A stretch of DNA of 49,958 nucleotides from Phallusia fumigata (lineage: Eukaryota; Chordata; Ascidiacea; Phlebobranchia; Ascidiidae), in assembly GCA_008931825.1 (NCBI GenBank), contig QXVZ01032366.1, positions 1 through 49,958 on the forward strand, written 5' to 3'. Made by a program: the position numbers and the translations under genes. The notes under the pieces are model-generated. The model saw only the letters and a list, made by a program, of their open reading frames with translations. It was not told where the DNA came from and did no database searches. Positions 1 to 11,348 of this stretch are shown here, one piece after another (position 1 is the stretch's first letter; every line of letters starts with the position of its first letter).

Positions 1-2300
1 TTTGCTGCATTACAACGGTATTAAGATGTTCACGCATTAAAATATGCCAGTCATTAGGCCAATAAACTCCCCTACAAAGAGTCTATCCCACACAGCCACA
101 AGAGTGCAGAATAGGCAATGAACTTTTGTTACGTCACAACCATCATCCTATTGTTACTCAACTAAAGCTTACTGCGACAGCCATTTCTGCCAGCACGTTT
201 TTCAGTAGTAGATAACTGTTATCCCCCTCTGCTTAATTAAAGGAATAATATAGGGTTTGGAAAGGTTTTCATTGTATTTTTATAGGTAGACAAGTTAAGC
301 GTCAAGAAATAGAAAAAAAACATGATGTTGAAAACAAAGCGAATTTGAATTAGGCTTTCAATTAGATTTTTTAGGGGAATTCGTCGACAATGGCATTATC
401 TGGAATGTTTTTGTTATTCTGGATGTTTAAAAGCGCCAATGAAGTCAAACGCATCTGCACTAAGGTGGCGGAATGGCAACTGACATTTAAGACATGGGCA
501 TGTTGGCGCCCACTTGCGGGAAGGCCGAAGTGTCGCCTATATTTGAGGATTAATTCGGCGGTCGCAAACAAATAAGAAATGTTCGTGAACAAAAAAACTG
601 AAAACGTTATCGTCGAGTCCTTCTGCCCGTTTTTTGTCTTTTATTACGCCAATGGACTTTTTGAAAGAGTGAAAACCGAAACTGTTTTACGTTTGCCGAA
701 CATCTGATAAACCCGTTGTCACGCAGACATCGCTTTGCAACAGAAATACGCAATTCGTAGGTTACCTTGAAGTGACATAACTCTGGACATCATAAATAAT
801 GAAAATGTTTATGTTTTAAGCAACTTTTTGCTTTATTGTGCAATAACATCACTGTGATTGTGATTAACCTAATTTACGATAGCGATGGGTTTTAATTCGT
901 GTGGTCTTGCACTTGAATGCGCATAATGGGTGATTTGCCTCCTACCCGCAACTAAGCCAGGCAGGTAGACAACTTTTGGAATGAAATTCCCTTGTGGGAC
1001 TACGACATTGAGACTATTGAGGTCACATTGTTACCTCTTGGTGTGCTGAAACACAAAGTTGATCGCGAATAAACTCATTATTAACGGGCTTTAAATGAGA
1101 TTAAAGCTGTATGTCAACGACTAACGTTAACAAGAGGCATCTGTTTTTTGAGCGTTTACATTTCGATTTTCATGGTACTTCACGTAGGTTAAAAGAAGGT
1201 CAGTCAGTTTTGCTAGCAACTTTATCCTTTGGATTTAAATGTTAAATTGTGTTTGAGATGCCATAACCATCTGCTACCAGAATTTGACTCACAAAATTTG
1301 TTGAGCAGCTAGAGATGTATATTTGTCTCGTGTGACAAAAACTGTGCGACTGCATATAGATGGCCTGGGATCGTAACGACAATGATTGTCGCGCTTTGTT
1401 ACGTCATAATGCGCTTTTGTTACATGACAATAAAAAGTAAAATTGCTGTACATCGCACCTTCGGCAAAGCATTGCGACTGACGTTGTTACGTTTTTTTAC
1501 TATATATCGTAAATAAGTTCTGTCTCCCCGCCGATTTTCGCAATTAGACGCCTATGCATAAACACCCCCCTCAAGTTTTTTCTAGATCCGCCCCTGGACA
1601 TGGTGAATATATATGCATTTTTAAATGTAGTAACGGTGTATATGGAAAGGCAATATGGTGAAAGCCACCCTTCTAGCTTCTTCATCGCTTGGTTACATTT
1701 GTATGGCTCAAAATTATGCCAAGGTTTAAGATATAGGAGCCCAATTATGGATCCCACAGAGGTCATTGAAAGTATGTTGGATATGGTCATTATGGGTTTA
1801 TTGTCTACCTAGCATAGGCGTCGATTTTTAGCAAATTTTTTTTCATGTGGGATGGCGATATGATCAAATCCGAGCGATCTGACATGTGACAAAATTATAC
1901 AACATATGCCTGTTAACTGTGGTTCAACCTGTAAATACTGCATTACATGCTAAAAAATGAGATAATTTCCTTGCACAACACTGTAACCTATTAATTTCTC
2001 AGTGTTAGTAGGACTGTATAAATTGTTTTATTTTATTGTTTTGTCTTAGATATAAAAGGTCCACCTTCAAATAAACCACCACCGATTAACAGTTACAAAT
2101 ATATGGTACCCATGTGTTTCTGCTTGTAGAAATATATTGTTACAATATTCATCCCGACATTATGTCTAAAACTAACAAAAAAAAACTCTATATGTGGTAA
2201 GGCGCCCTTCTAGTTATAAATGTTTCCTGATCAGCCTGATAGCCTCAGTGGTTACTCTTATAGACACAAAAACGTCACCCTTGCTGTTCTGTCCTGGATG
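1..2300. other. Intergenic DNA without a recognisable gene
   Basis: I see no supported gene here. Open frames on both strands are short, overlap one another and match no family I recognise. The interval 1597-1675 (CATGGTGAATATATATGC ... CCACCCTTCTAG) is a copy of a dispersed repeat seen again at 8895-8970 and 9134-9212. Part of the same element may continue around 2095-2215. Confidence 0.5.
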
Positions 2301-2480
2301 TAGGAATGTTAAAAGTAGAATATCGAATCTTAAGGATTCGAATACAAATTTGCTGTTTATATCGGGTTATTGGAACCAATATTAATTCATCTAATTGGCG
2401 TGTAAACTGACGTGCGTAATTCGTCTCCACTTCATGTAAATGCGAGTGGCATTCAGAGACACAACAGCGTCGATACAATG
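2301..2480. mobile_element. Fragment of a hAT-like MITE family
   Basis: The block starts TAGGAATGTTAAAAGTAGAA and continues with ATATCGAATC, a TTTGCTGTTTATATCGG block and a CGTAATTCGTCT block. The same order recurs in the hairpin array at about 38041-38205, 44126-44290, 45460-45640 and 46790-46915. The start resembles the terminal repeat of the complete element at 3092-3413. No second terminus or target duplication is visible, so this is a fragment. Confidence 0.55.
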
Positions 2481-2553
2481 TTCAATGTGACAACAATCGG
2501 CAACAATACCAAGGCATAAAATGTAACGATATTATGCAACGAGGTTAAATTTC

Positions 2554-2587
2554 TTTATTAATTCTTTATTAATTCTCGGTCTTTATT
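2554..2587 (-). terminator. Triple poly(A) signal of SLC17 gene 1
   Basis: On the minus strand three AATAAA hexamers lie at 2554-2559, 2565-2570 and 2582-2587, about 65-100 bases past the stop codon of the SLC17 gene ending at 2653. They sit in a short direct repeat (TTCTTTATTAA). Position and hexamer identity support use as the polyadenylation region. Confidence 0.6.
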
Positions 2588-2652
2588 AATTCTTCTTAAT
2601 TTGCAATCCTTTCAGTAAAAAACATATTATACACTATTATTTTTTTCTTTTT

Positions 2653-5600
2653 TCAAATGTCTGATGTCTTCATCAGTGGTTCAGTTTTGTTCTCTGCAAA
2701 ATGTTAGACTATGGTGATGGAAAAAAGTTTTATGACAGTTAAAAAAGAAAGGATTTAATTTACCATCAGTATTTACTGAATGTAAAGATACGGTGCAAAA
2801 TATTTTTTTGTTTGCATGTTCATTTAAAGACGTACCTTCACTGACTTCTTCTTTAGCCCAACTTTGCAATCGAGCAGATGCAAAGATGCCGTACACAATT
2901 CCTCCCAATGCTGATATGCATGCAGCCAACCAAAACACATTGCGCCAACTAGCTAGAGACTTGAAGGTAATATATACAAAGAACAATGTAAGATAATGTA
3001 CAAAGAAATAGTTTCCTGTTTGTAAATATATTAAAACGGATTTTCAGTGTCCAAAGCAAATACCAGAATAAGTAATATACTAGGCTGTGTATAGGGATGT
3101 TCAAAGTAGAATATCGAATCCAAAGGATTTGTATTATTGTAGTAATATCGAATTTTGTAATTATGCCAGTGGCATTGACAGTCACAGCAGTGCTACTTGT
3201 TTACTTTTATAGCTAATTATCAGCTGCGTGTTAAACTTGATTTGAAACTACAGGAACAAACGCGTGCAACAAGCAACACTTATCATTGTTTCTTTCCTCA
3301 CTATTCTAGGTGTCATTCTGCCAAGTGTCAAATTTTTATAAGACTTGGATTCGATATTCTAGATTCAAAACAACTATTCTAGAATACCCAGTTATTCTAC
3401 TTGAACATCCCTAGCTGTGTATGACCAAGTTTGAACTAAAACTTTGGATGAAACATGTGCTTACATTGTCAACCAATAGAAGACCAGCAATTTGTGGTGC
3501 AGCAAAACCCAATCCAGAGTTAATGGTGTTTGAGATTGAAAATATACCACCACTGAAAATGGGGGCCACATCCAAATAAGATGTACTATGTCCTGAAGCT
3601 TAAAAATAAGATTGTCTTGTTACATTGAAATTATTTTTTAATAAGAATACTGTTTCTTTTATATGTTGAATTTTATTTTTTTAAATGGTTTGTTGGAGAT
3701 GTGTTACATAAATGTACCAAACTAATATAACATGATTAGAAGTTACATAAAAAAGTATTACTTGCCATCCCAAGAATCCCTAGTGCTGCAGCAAGCAAAA
3801 TAACAACTGGCAGTGAATTGCACCCCACATATGCTACAGCTATTAATGCTAAACTTGACATCAGAAGTGCCAGTGATGAAGAAATCTGTTGAAAGAAAAT
3901 GCTGGGGTCAACAAAGTGTTCAAAAAAATATCGACCAACCAAGCATTTTAAGTTTGCTCTAACTCTCCCCCACCTTACGCACAGTCAACATTGACAAGAA
4001 CTTGGATTTGATGATAGAGTCCGCCATCATTCCCCACATCACAGCTATAATCACCCGTAGCAGAAAAGGAAGAGATGAGAGGAATCCTGCCTAAAAAAGG
4101 TTATAGACATGCTGTGTGTGGTAATTTGGCATAATGCGGGCATTTATAGAAAAATAAACTTACAGCTTTGGCATTAAATCCATGTACCCTCGCTAGATAC
4201 ATTGGGCCAAGGGATGTCAAAGTAAGCGTTGCCCAGTTGTCACTTAGATGCGCAGCAAATATTCCAAATATCGCTGGGGAAGTCAAGATGCTTTTCCAAG
4301 GTATAGGTCGTGACGTGCTAGACTGCAAAATGAAAAAAATAGCTTTAAACCATGAGTGTTTGACATGTGTGGTATGTGTTGCACATCCTTGCTTTAAACA
4401 GTAGACAAATACCCGGCTTGTAATTTGTACCTGTTTGGTTCCTATACTCTCCTGAATATACCTCCTTTCTTGTGGTGAAATTCTTGGGTGGTCTGCTGGA
4501 GTGTTGTGGATTAGGGTTAACCATGCAATGGACCAAATAATTCCCAATGCACCTATGTATGTTAAGTGAGCTAACTTCAATTTGCTTGAATAGCTTGTTC
4601 ATACAAATTAGTGCAATGGAAAGAGATTATATAATTAAGTGTTTAAGGTAAACCGTTTAAAAAAGATGTCAAATGGAAAAAGTGGTTTATCATTACTTTT
4701 TCATCAAAGCAACTTTTGGTACAAATCACAGAAACATATGCCTCATTTCTCCTATACATTTTATCATGCAACAATGTTTAAAATATTTCATTCAACACTT
4801 GGTTGTCTACATATCAGCGAGGGCCAAAAAATGATTTGTGATATTGTGGTGGTGCATGGTACACAAATGAATGGGAACCAGATGGCGTGGCGCACTAATG
4901 GTTTGGAACCACTGGCGTAGATTATGTATACCTGTGACGTAGAACACTGCTTCCCAACCAGAAGTGGAAATAATTAAGCCAACCAGAGGAAATATAAGAC
5001 AATTTCCCATAGAATACCCTGCCATAGTTATAGACATCAGACGACTTCGCTCCAGCAGAGGAGCCCATATTCCCCATGCTGTAAGGACTGTTGGAAATGT
5101 TACCCCCTGATGTGTACAAACATACATGTAGTCTTGGAATCCTTTGTCATTATAAGTTGCATAACAGTTGAACATATTTGTAGAAACTGGTTAAAAGATC
5201 AGTGGTTTTCAACATTTTGTGCCGCTATCTACAAAAGCAATTGTTTATTTAAACACTGTTTGGGGTTTGAATGTACATGGCAAAATAGCTAGTTATTTTA
5301 GCATGTTTGTTTTTAGTTAAGAACAATTTATTCAAGTCTTATGCAAATTCCCAAGTGAAATGTTGGCCAGCCAAAAGCATTTGCATCCAAACACAACCAT
5401 AAATGTGTAACTAAAGTTGCATTAATAATAACGCAACAATCTGGTGACACTTTGTAATATTACTGTTTGTTTTCATGTAAGGTAAAATATCAGTATATTA
5501 ATGGCTGAATATTAGGTGATGAACAACCACTATATATGTTACCCCAAAAAAGGGCCTGCAATCTTCATGGGGTTCGGGACCCTAGGTTGAAAACCACTGA

Positions 5601-6800
5601 TATTGTAACTAACATGTAATACACCAACAATGGTTCTTATGGCAATTAGTAAATAGATGCTCTGGTGTGTAAGGATAGGTATCAGCAGTGTCAGGGCTGA
5701 GGACAGTAATCCTGTTAGTCCCAGTACAATCCTGATGCCAAATCGTTTGGCCAGTAAAGCTCCAGGTATATTCATGAACATGTACCCATAGTAATAACAG
5801 GCAATCACAAGGGTTTGTTGGGAGATTGTCCAGTGAAATTCCCCCTTCTGCGAAAAGGCATTTTACAAAACTGTTATAAGGCACATGTTTGTGTTTTTTT
5901 ATGCTAAATATTAGAATTCAGTAACAAGTCCATCTAAGAAATAAGTATAGCTTTATTTTATTGGAGATAAAGACAGGCAAACAACTGCTAACTCCATATT
6001 TCACAATGTCAAATTAAAGTTAAGATGCAATTCAACGGCTGACTGATTTAGCACAAAAGTTAATCAGCCATTGTTTCATCAAGGAAATAATAGGATAACA
6101 AATTTTGCTTTGGCTTAGGCCAGTGTTTTTCATCACCTGCAAATCTTTTGATTCTGTTTCATTGGCAACATTGCATTCACATTTATATGAATAGTTGCTA
6201 GTCGCTGTAGTAGCATTTAATGAGGTGTCAACCTGAGGAAGAAGTGAAACAATGAATTAACATAGCAACCCTGAAAAAGGGGTAAAGCTTTTTTGATTTG
6301 CGCAGTTAATGATGGGTCCCCTTCCTGAATGGACACCTATTGTTTTCTCTTTTTTTTCTTTTTATACTCAACCATTTCTCAAATATAGATTTGTTGGTAT
6401 CATCTCTAATGGGACAGAAAAGGGGCCACTGATCAGGTAAGATCTCTTTTGTGGATCATGGTACAAAAAGGTTAAAAACCCCTGAACTAAATTGAAAGAC
6501 TAAAAGTTGAAAGCCATACACTTTTGTGGTTAAATTGGCAACACAAAAAGGTAAAACCTCTTACCATGACTAGGATTGCTACATTAATTCCATTTCTCAG
6601 GGAATAGATATTTACAATTCCCAATGTCATCAGCATACACAGCACATATCTTGCTTTCAAGGAAAATCCTTCATGTTTCTCCTGTGAGGAAATCCATTTT
6701 GACATTTAAATTTGCACACATAATAACCACCTAATTACAAATCCATAAAACATCTTACTTCTGTGACAATTTGCTCCATTTCATCTGAGGACCTCCCCAT
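2653..6800 (-). CDS. SLC17 family transporter (sialin-like), gene 1, complete
   Basis: Twelve coding exons splice to 494 aa without a stop: 6759-6800, 6565-6681, 6137-6232, 5614-5847, 4932-5106, 4431-4552, 4164-4322, 3974-4090, 3762-3885, 3465-3598, 2836-2959 and 2653-2693, all with GT/AG borders. The length fits sialin (about 495 aa). Family blocks in order: TM1 with the conserved Arg (YSLRNGINVAILVM); a lumenal loop with three N-glycosylation sequons and two Cys (exon 3); WTISQQTLV..CYYYGYMFMNIPG; GVTFPTVLTAWGIWAPLLERS; HPRISPQERRYI; VPWKSIL-like IPWKSILTSPAIF; SSLPFLLR; SNTINSGLGFAAPQIAG; and SWRNVFWLAA near the C-terminus. The start codon gives MGRSSDEMEQ and is the only ATG with a good donor behind it. 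SLC17 proteins are MFS carriers of organic anions driven by H+, Na+ or membrane potential in lysosomal, vesicular or plasma membranes. The substrate here cannot be assigned. Gene 2 lies upstream in the same orientation. Confidence 0.9.
3092..3413. mobile_element. hAT-like MITE in the last-but-one intron of SLC17 gene 1
   Basis: A 322-bp element with inverted termini TAGGGATGTTCAAAGTAGAA and TTCTACTTGAACATCCCTA. It is flanked on both sides by the 8-bp duplication GCTGTGTA (3084-3091 and 3414-3421). An 8-bp target duplication is typical of hAT transposons. It has no coding capacity, so it is non-autonomous. It fills most of intron 2960-3464. Confidence 0.85.
5199..5600. mobile_element. MITE filling intron 4 of SLC17 gene 1
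   Basis: Inverted termini TCAGTGGTTTTCAAC (left) and GTTGAAAACCACTGA (right) bound about 400 bp, nearly all of intron 5107-5613. The CAGTGGTTTTCAA terminus is hAT-like. I could not find a clear target duplication, so the insertion is old or the class uncertain. Confidence 0.7.
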
Positions 6801-7859
6801 GTTGATTCATTTGTTAAAATGTTTACACAATGCAGAATTATTGTAGTTTTTGTTTGATTACATGTTTGCAGCCATTGCTGACCTTATTTGCTAAAAGGTT
6901 TTTGGCAAACAACTCCTTTCCTACAGAAGACAAGTTTTGTTTATTTCTCCCTGCAGGTAAGTTCATGCACTTTAGCATGTTACTTTCGAAGGTGGTAGAT
7001 ATGGCCATGGTGATATGTACACGATAGAAGCTATCTGGTTTGCTAAATGCGAACCCCCATTTGGTCGCCCTTGCTGGCCTCTAAACATGGTCAAACTAGA
7101 CAAAAGTTGTTAAATATGACAGTGTTTGGTTGATTATGTTTTGGTATTTATTTTGTTTTGACGTAGCTTCAGAAACTACCTAATTTGCTCCTAATGATGA
7201 TCGAAATATTTGACAGGAATTTTAACAATTTATAAATTGGTTTCTTTGGACCGATTTTTGTTTGGTCATATAACCCCAGTAAGGGATGAACTATTATGAA
7301 CTAAATTACTGAACTTTGGTCATTGTGATGTTTTGTCTGTTTTTTGTGGTTAATGTCTGAAATACAAGGTCATTTAAAATCGTGTGCTACTATATTAAAT
7401 GTTCTTTGTACTGAAACTTACCATTTTGTAATTTGTTTAGTAAACATCTCATCTTTCTAGTGTAAATAATCTTGTGGAAATATATTTCTTTTTTAATGGG
7501 CCAAATCATAGTGATATGGCACAAAACAACCTTTATGACTTGTTGGCAGTGTCCTTGCTTGTTTAGCTCTATTTTCTTACACTGAAGGATCTAATACTGA
7601 TCAAACCTATTTATCACCTACAAAACTAACACTGATCTTACCAGTCTGACACAGATCAAATCTGTTTAAATATGTAGCATATGTTCATGAGTTTCCTACC
7701 TAGCTGTTTGTTGCTACTTTTTCTTTGTAATTAGGCACTTCCTGGAGTCCTTATGTTCGAAAATGACACTGTACACACCACAGGTACTCTGCTGCCCCCC
7801 TTTGATTAATTCAATGTCCAACTAGGATGAAATGTTGACAGATTGTACATTGGGTTATG
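6801..7859. other. Intergenic region upstream of SLC17 gene 1
   Basis: This holds the promoter side of gene 1, but I see no firm TATA or initiator. Around 6953-7025 is a fragment (CTGCAGGTAAGTTCATGCAC ... GGTGGTAGATATGG) related to sequence at 8048-8140 and 31912-31980, part of the repeat family that borders the CCCCATAGCCCC repeats. No gene is supported. Confidence 0.4.
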
Positions 7860-8665
7860 GTGGTGTATTAATTGCTTTGCTTGACCCCATAGCCCCAATG
7901 ACTACCCAGCTATTTGTTTTAACTTTACACACCAAACTTGGGGAATAAATTTGACTGTGGTAAGAATATGTGTGTTTAATAAATATTTATGGGTCTCCTT
8001 CCTGACACATATTGTTTTCACTCTGTTTTTTTTTCTTTTTTGTCCCCTGCAGCTTGTCCATGCACTTTTGTCGAGAAATGTTAGATGGATTTCGATGAAA
8101 CTTTCACAGCTGGTAGATATGGTCAAGGCAGTGTGTCATGAGTTTAGTTTAACCCCATAGCCCCAGTGGTTACCCCGCTAGCCCCCTAAATGGGCCAAAT
8201 AGTTAAACAATGTCCGAATTGGATGAAATTTGGACAGTTTGTATAACATGTCATTGTGGTGCAATATTTGATGTGTTTTACCCTATAGCCCCAGCAGTTA
8301 CCCCACTAGCCCCCTAAANGCCCCAGCAGTTACCCCACTAGCCCCCTGAAATGGGGCAAATTGTTAAACAATCTCCGAATTGGATGTAATTTGGACAGTT
8401 TGTATAACAGGTCATTGTAGTGCAATAAGTTATGTGTTTTACCATATAGCACCAGCAGTTACCCCACTAGCCCCAAAAATGGGTCAAGTTGTTAAACATT
8501 CTCCGAATTGAATGATATTTGAACAGTTTGTATAACATATCATTGCAGTGCAGTAATCGATGTGTTTCATGCTTGAGCTTGAGCCAAATTAATAAATAAA
8601 ATGTCTGAATTAGATGAAATATAGACAGTTTGTATAACATATCATTGCGGTGAATTTGTTGCTGG
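7860..8665. repeat. Tandem repeat, about 130-bp monomer (CCCCATAGCCCC type)
   Basis: Degenerate monomers each contain CCCATAGCCCCAGYRGTTAC, CCCGCTAGCCCCCTAAA, a CCGAATTGGATGAAATTTG block and CAGTTTGTATAACATRTCAT. Copies start near 8150, 8281, 8320 and 8445, with partial copies at either end. Single monomers recur at 31981-32040, 40626-40860, 41895-42260, 42603-43090 and 47360-47730 inside the hairpin array, so the repeat is dispersed as well as tandem. An N at 8319 sits between two nearly identical half-monomers. Confidence 0.8.
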
Positions 8666-8689
8666 GTTTACCCTAAGTTTGTAGATTGG

Positions 8690-9212
8690 ATCATAGTTAC
8701 TTATATTATTAATTCTGTGATTCATTTTCTGTTTACAAAAAATTAAAGAAAGATATCTGCTTCTGTTCTGTACATATGTTTGTAGTGAACCACAATTTCT
8801 ACAGCTTTGCATGTGTGGGGACCCATGTGTTTTTGCCTGCAGAAACAATCATGTTATAAAAAGTTTAAGTAACTATGGGACCCAATGTGAAATGACATGG
8901 TAAATATACATGCACTTTCAAAAAAGGTAATAGTGTAAATGGAATGGCAATATAGTGAAAACCACCCTTCTAGTTTCATTTTATATTTTAAACGAATTAA
9001 ATGAAAATATGTGCTTCTGTTCTGTACATATAGTCACAGTACCCCACAATTATTCTACAACTTTGCATTAGTGGGGACCCATGCGTTTCTGCCTGTAGAA
9101 ACAATCATGTTATAAAAAGCTACTATGGGAAATGACATGGTGAATATATATGCATTTTAAATGGGGTAATAGTGTATATTGAATGGCAATCAGGTGAACG
9201 CCACCCTTCTAG
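8690..9212. repeat. Two tandem copies of a dispersed repeat
   Basis: The sequence at 8740-8970 is repeated at 9005-9212. Both copies contain CTTCTGTTCTGTACATA, GGGGACCCATG, GTAGAAACAATCATGTTATA-like DNA, a CATGGTGAATATATATGC block and CCACCCTTCTAGTT. A third partial copy is at 1597-1675. No open frame or terminal repeats are visible, and the class is unknown. Confidence 0.7.
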
Positions 9213-9336
9213 TTCCTCTGGTCTCATATCATCCAGTTGTACATTCTTCTAAATGCTTGTTTTTTATTTGAAAACTGCTATTTTTCACTTACAAATTTAG
9301 GATTTGCAGAATGTGTCTTACACTTCATGTTGTAGA

Positions 9337-10188
9337 TAGGGATGGGCATTTTAGAATACCGAATTCAGAGGATTCGATTCTTAAACTATCCGAATCCAAA
9401 ATAAGATTTGGTTTATATTGTGTTTGCAAACTTCATGATTTTACTCGTTCATGTGTTTTCGTTTTGTAAAAATGTTCGTCTATCGCACGCAACGGTGGTG
9501 CAATTGGTACAATTGCGCAGATAACTTTTCGATCAATGGAATGCGTTTTCGCGTAATGCACACACTCCTGTGCAGATATTCTTTTCATTCCATTATTAAG
9601 GTAAGAATCATTCACAGTTGGTTCGTTAACGTGTTTGGTAAATTTTTGAAGCAGTCTGACACATCAATTTACGCAACGTAAGCCTGTTCGTTCATGGCAT
9701 AACTATACTCTCTGTAATCGCTGATATTATCAGAACCTGTAGCACAAGTGACGTGCAAAATGGCACTCCCTCCTGCGTTGTTTAACAAACGAAAAAAATT
9801 GCGTCGCTCGTGCATGGTCTAAACAAGTCTCCAGAAAATCCAAGTGTCAACGCAAGCAATGTATGTTTTGAATTCAAGAATATAATAATGAATCTAGGAA
9901 ATCTGGGTGGGCAGGATAGACTTTTTATGGAGGTCGCTACTCAGGAAATCAGCGCCCATGACTGGCATCAAATTTTCGCCTGATAGGCAAAAATGTGGAA
10001 ACCCTGAATGTATTGCACTCCAATAAACTCATTTTGTTGTAAACTTATAAGTAATAAATTCGTAGATGTTGATTGTTTCACATTGCATGAAATAAAATAC
10101 AAACAGAATAGGATTCTGTATTCTGGATTTGATTTAACTATTCTAGAACATTCTAGAATAGTATACTATTCTGAATTGCCCATCCCTA
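9337..10188. mobile_element. hAT-like non-autonomous element, 852 bp
   Basis: Termini TAGGGATGGGCATTTTAGAATA and TATTCTGAATTGCCCATCCCTA are inverted repeats. The flanking 8-bp sequence GTTGTAGA is duplicated (9329-9336 and 10189-10196), as hAT insertion produces. No transposase frame is present. The interior starts and ends with GATTCGAATCC-type subterminal repeats. Confidence 0.85.
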
Positions 10189-10507
10189 GTTGTAGAATGG
10201 TTTTGTGTTCCCATCGGACTATTGCACCCATGCACCTGCATCTGTTACCGTTTGTTTGATAGCACAAGCTTTGTCAAGTCTGTTAAAAGAAAATCATTCT
10301 TGGTTTTAACTTTATTTATGCAGCACTGCTAAACATAAAGAAACAGTAACTCCAGCACAACTGCTAAATGTAATAATCAAATGAAAGTAGAGATAACCAA
10401 TGTTTGAAACAAAGGATTTCTGCTAGGGTTTTTTTTAACCACACTAGTTTAACACTAAATGATACATTTACATAGACATTCAACATGCAAATGTCAAAAC
10501 TAATCCA

Positions 10508-10561
10508 GAACACAAACTTTAACTGCAGATGTGAGATTATCTGCAGTTAAAGTATGTGTTC
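10508..10561. repeat. Near-perfect palindrome, 23-bp arms, 8-nt spacer
   Basis: Left arm 10508-10530 and right arm 10539-10561 are reverse complements with a single mismatch, separated by 8 nt (GTGAGATT). As RNA from either strand it would be a 54-nt hairpin with 22 pairs. It could be a small-RNA precursor or a transposon relic; neither flank nor strand bias decides. It lies 3' of SLC17 gene 2, possibly within its 3' UTR if a distal poly(A) site is used. Confidence 0.6.
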
Positions 10562-11029
10562 TTTAAATGTTTTGGAGAAAATGTGCAGAAAGGAGAAAGG
10601 AAAGGAGGAATAAACACACCATGCTCGTGATGTAGCTGCATATTCATCATTTGTTTTGTCACTTTAGCAGTTTTATTGTGCCACAAATGTACGCTAAATT
10701 CTAGTCATCAAATTTTGTGAAGTGCTGTAAAGGGGAGTGTAGGTGACATGCTAAACATGATAAGGTATATCTGTCCTGACATCTTCAGTTACAGCAATGC
10801 TGCTGAGTTAGATGAATTGCTCTCTGGGTGTGTTTTTATATTATGCAGTGAAAATATGATACATAGGGTGTAATAACTTCAAGCTCCATTGCACATGTAA
10901 CCTCATCTGAGCACTGTAGCAAATCTTTTTGTCACATCCCATCAGTGGCTGTTGTCGTCACCATCAAAAGTTTGTCTACTGTTTCTGCAAGTGTTTTGCT
11001 TGTTACAAAAAGAAATACTTGTCAATAGG

Positions 11030-11183
11030 AAGATACAAGCCAGTACTTGTGTAAAAAACATATTCTACGTTTCAACAAATGCTGCTGTCATCATCAGGAA
11101 TGACTCAGAAAAGAGACGCCAAGTTACAGTAGCATTTGTCGAACGTAGAATATGTTTTGTACACAAGTACTGGCTTGTATCTT
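11030..11183. repeat. 154-bp foldback (long inverted repeat)
   Basis: Left arm AAGATACAAGCCAGTACTTG ... ATATTCTACGTT ... AACAAATGCT is mirrored by AGCATTTGT..AACGTAGAATATGT ... AAGTACTGGCTTGTATCTT. Arms are about 55 bp with few mismatches around a spacer of about 45 bp. This fits a foldback MITE. Similar AATACTTR words lie on both flanks, but I cannot define a target duplication. Confidence 0.7.
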
Positions 11184-11348
11184 CTCATTAAGAATACTTA
11201 AAACTGTGAATTGTGTACCTAAATACTTGCCAGAATAGTTAGAATGGGCACAAAAGCTCAAATAAACTCTTAGTTGTTAAGGTATTGATTTAACAGTAGG
11301 CATGATGATTCTTGATGCAAAACAGCCCAAATTGATAGTTACACAGCC

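Noticed and set aside
390..575. 61-aa plus-strand frame with an overlapping 73-aa minus-strand frame
   Set aside because: Two opposite frames over the same DNA, no domain, no splice context; likely chance.
4639..4920. 93-aa plus-strand frame
   Set aside because: Lies in an intron of SLC17 gene 1, antisense, and ends in a MITE-like terminus (TGGTTTGGAACCACTGG).
6261..6489. Possible MITE with a CAGGGGTTTTTAACC end on the minus strand
   Set aside because: Only one terminus is convincing; the left end is not its inverted copy and no target duplication is visible.
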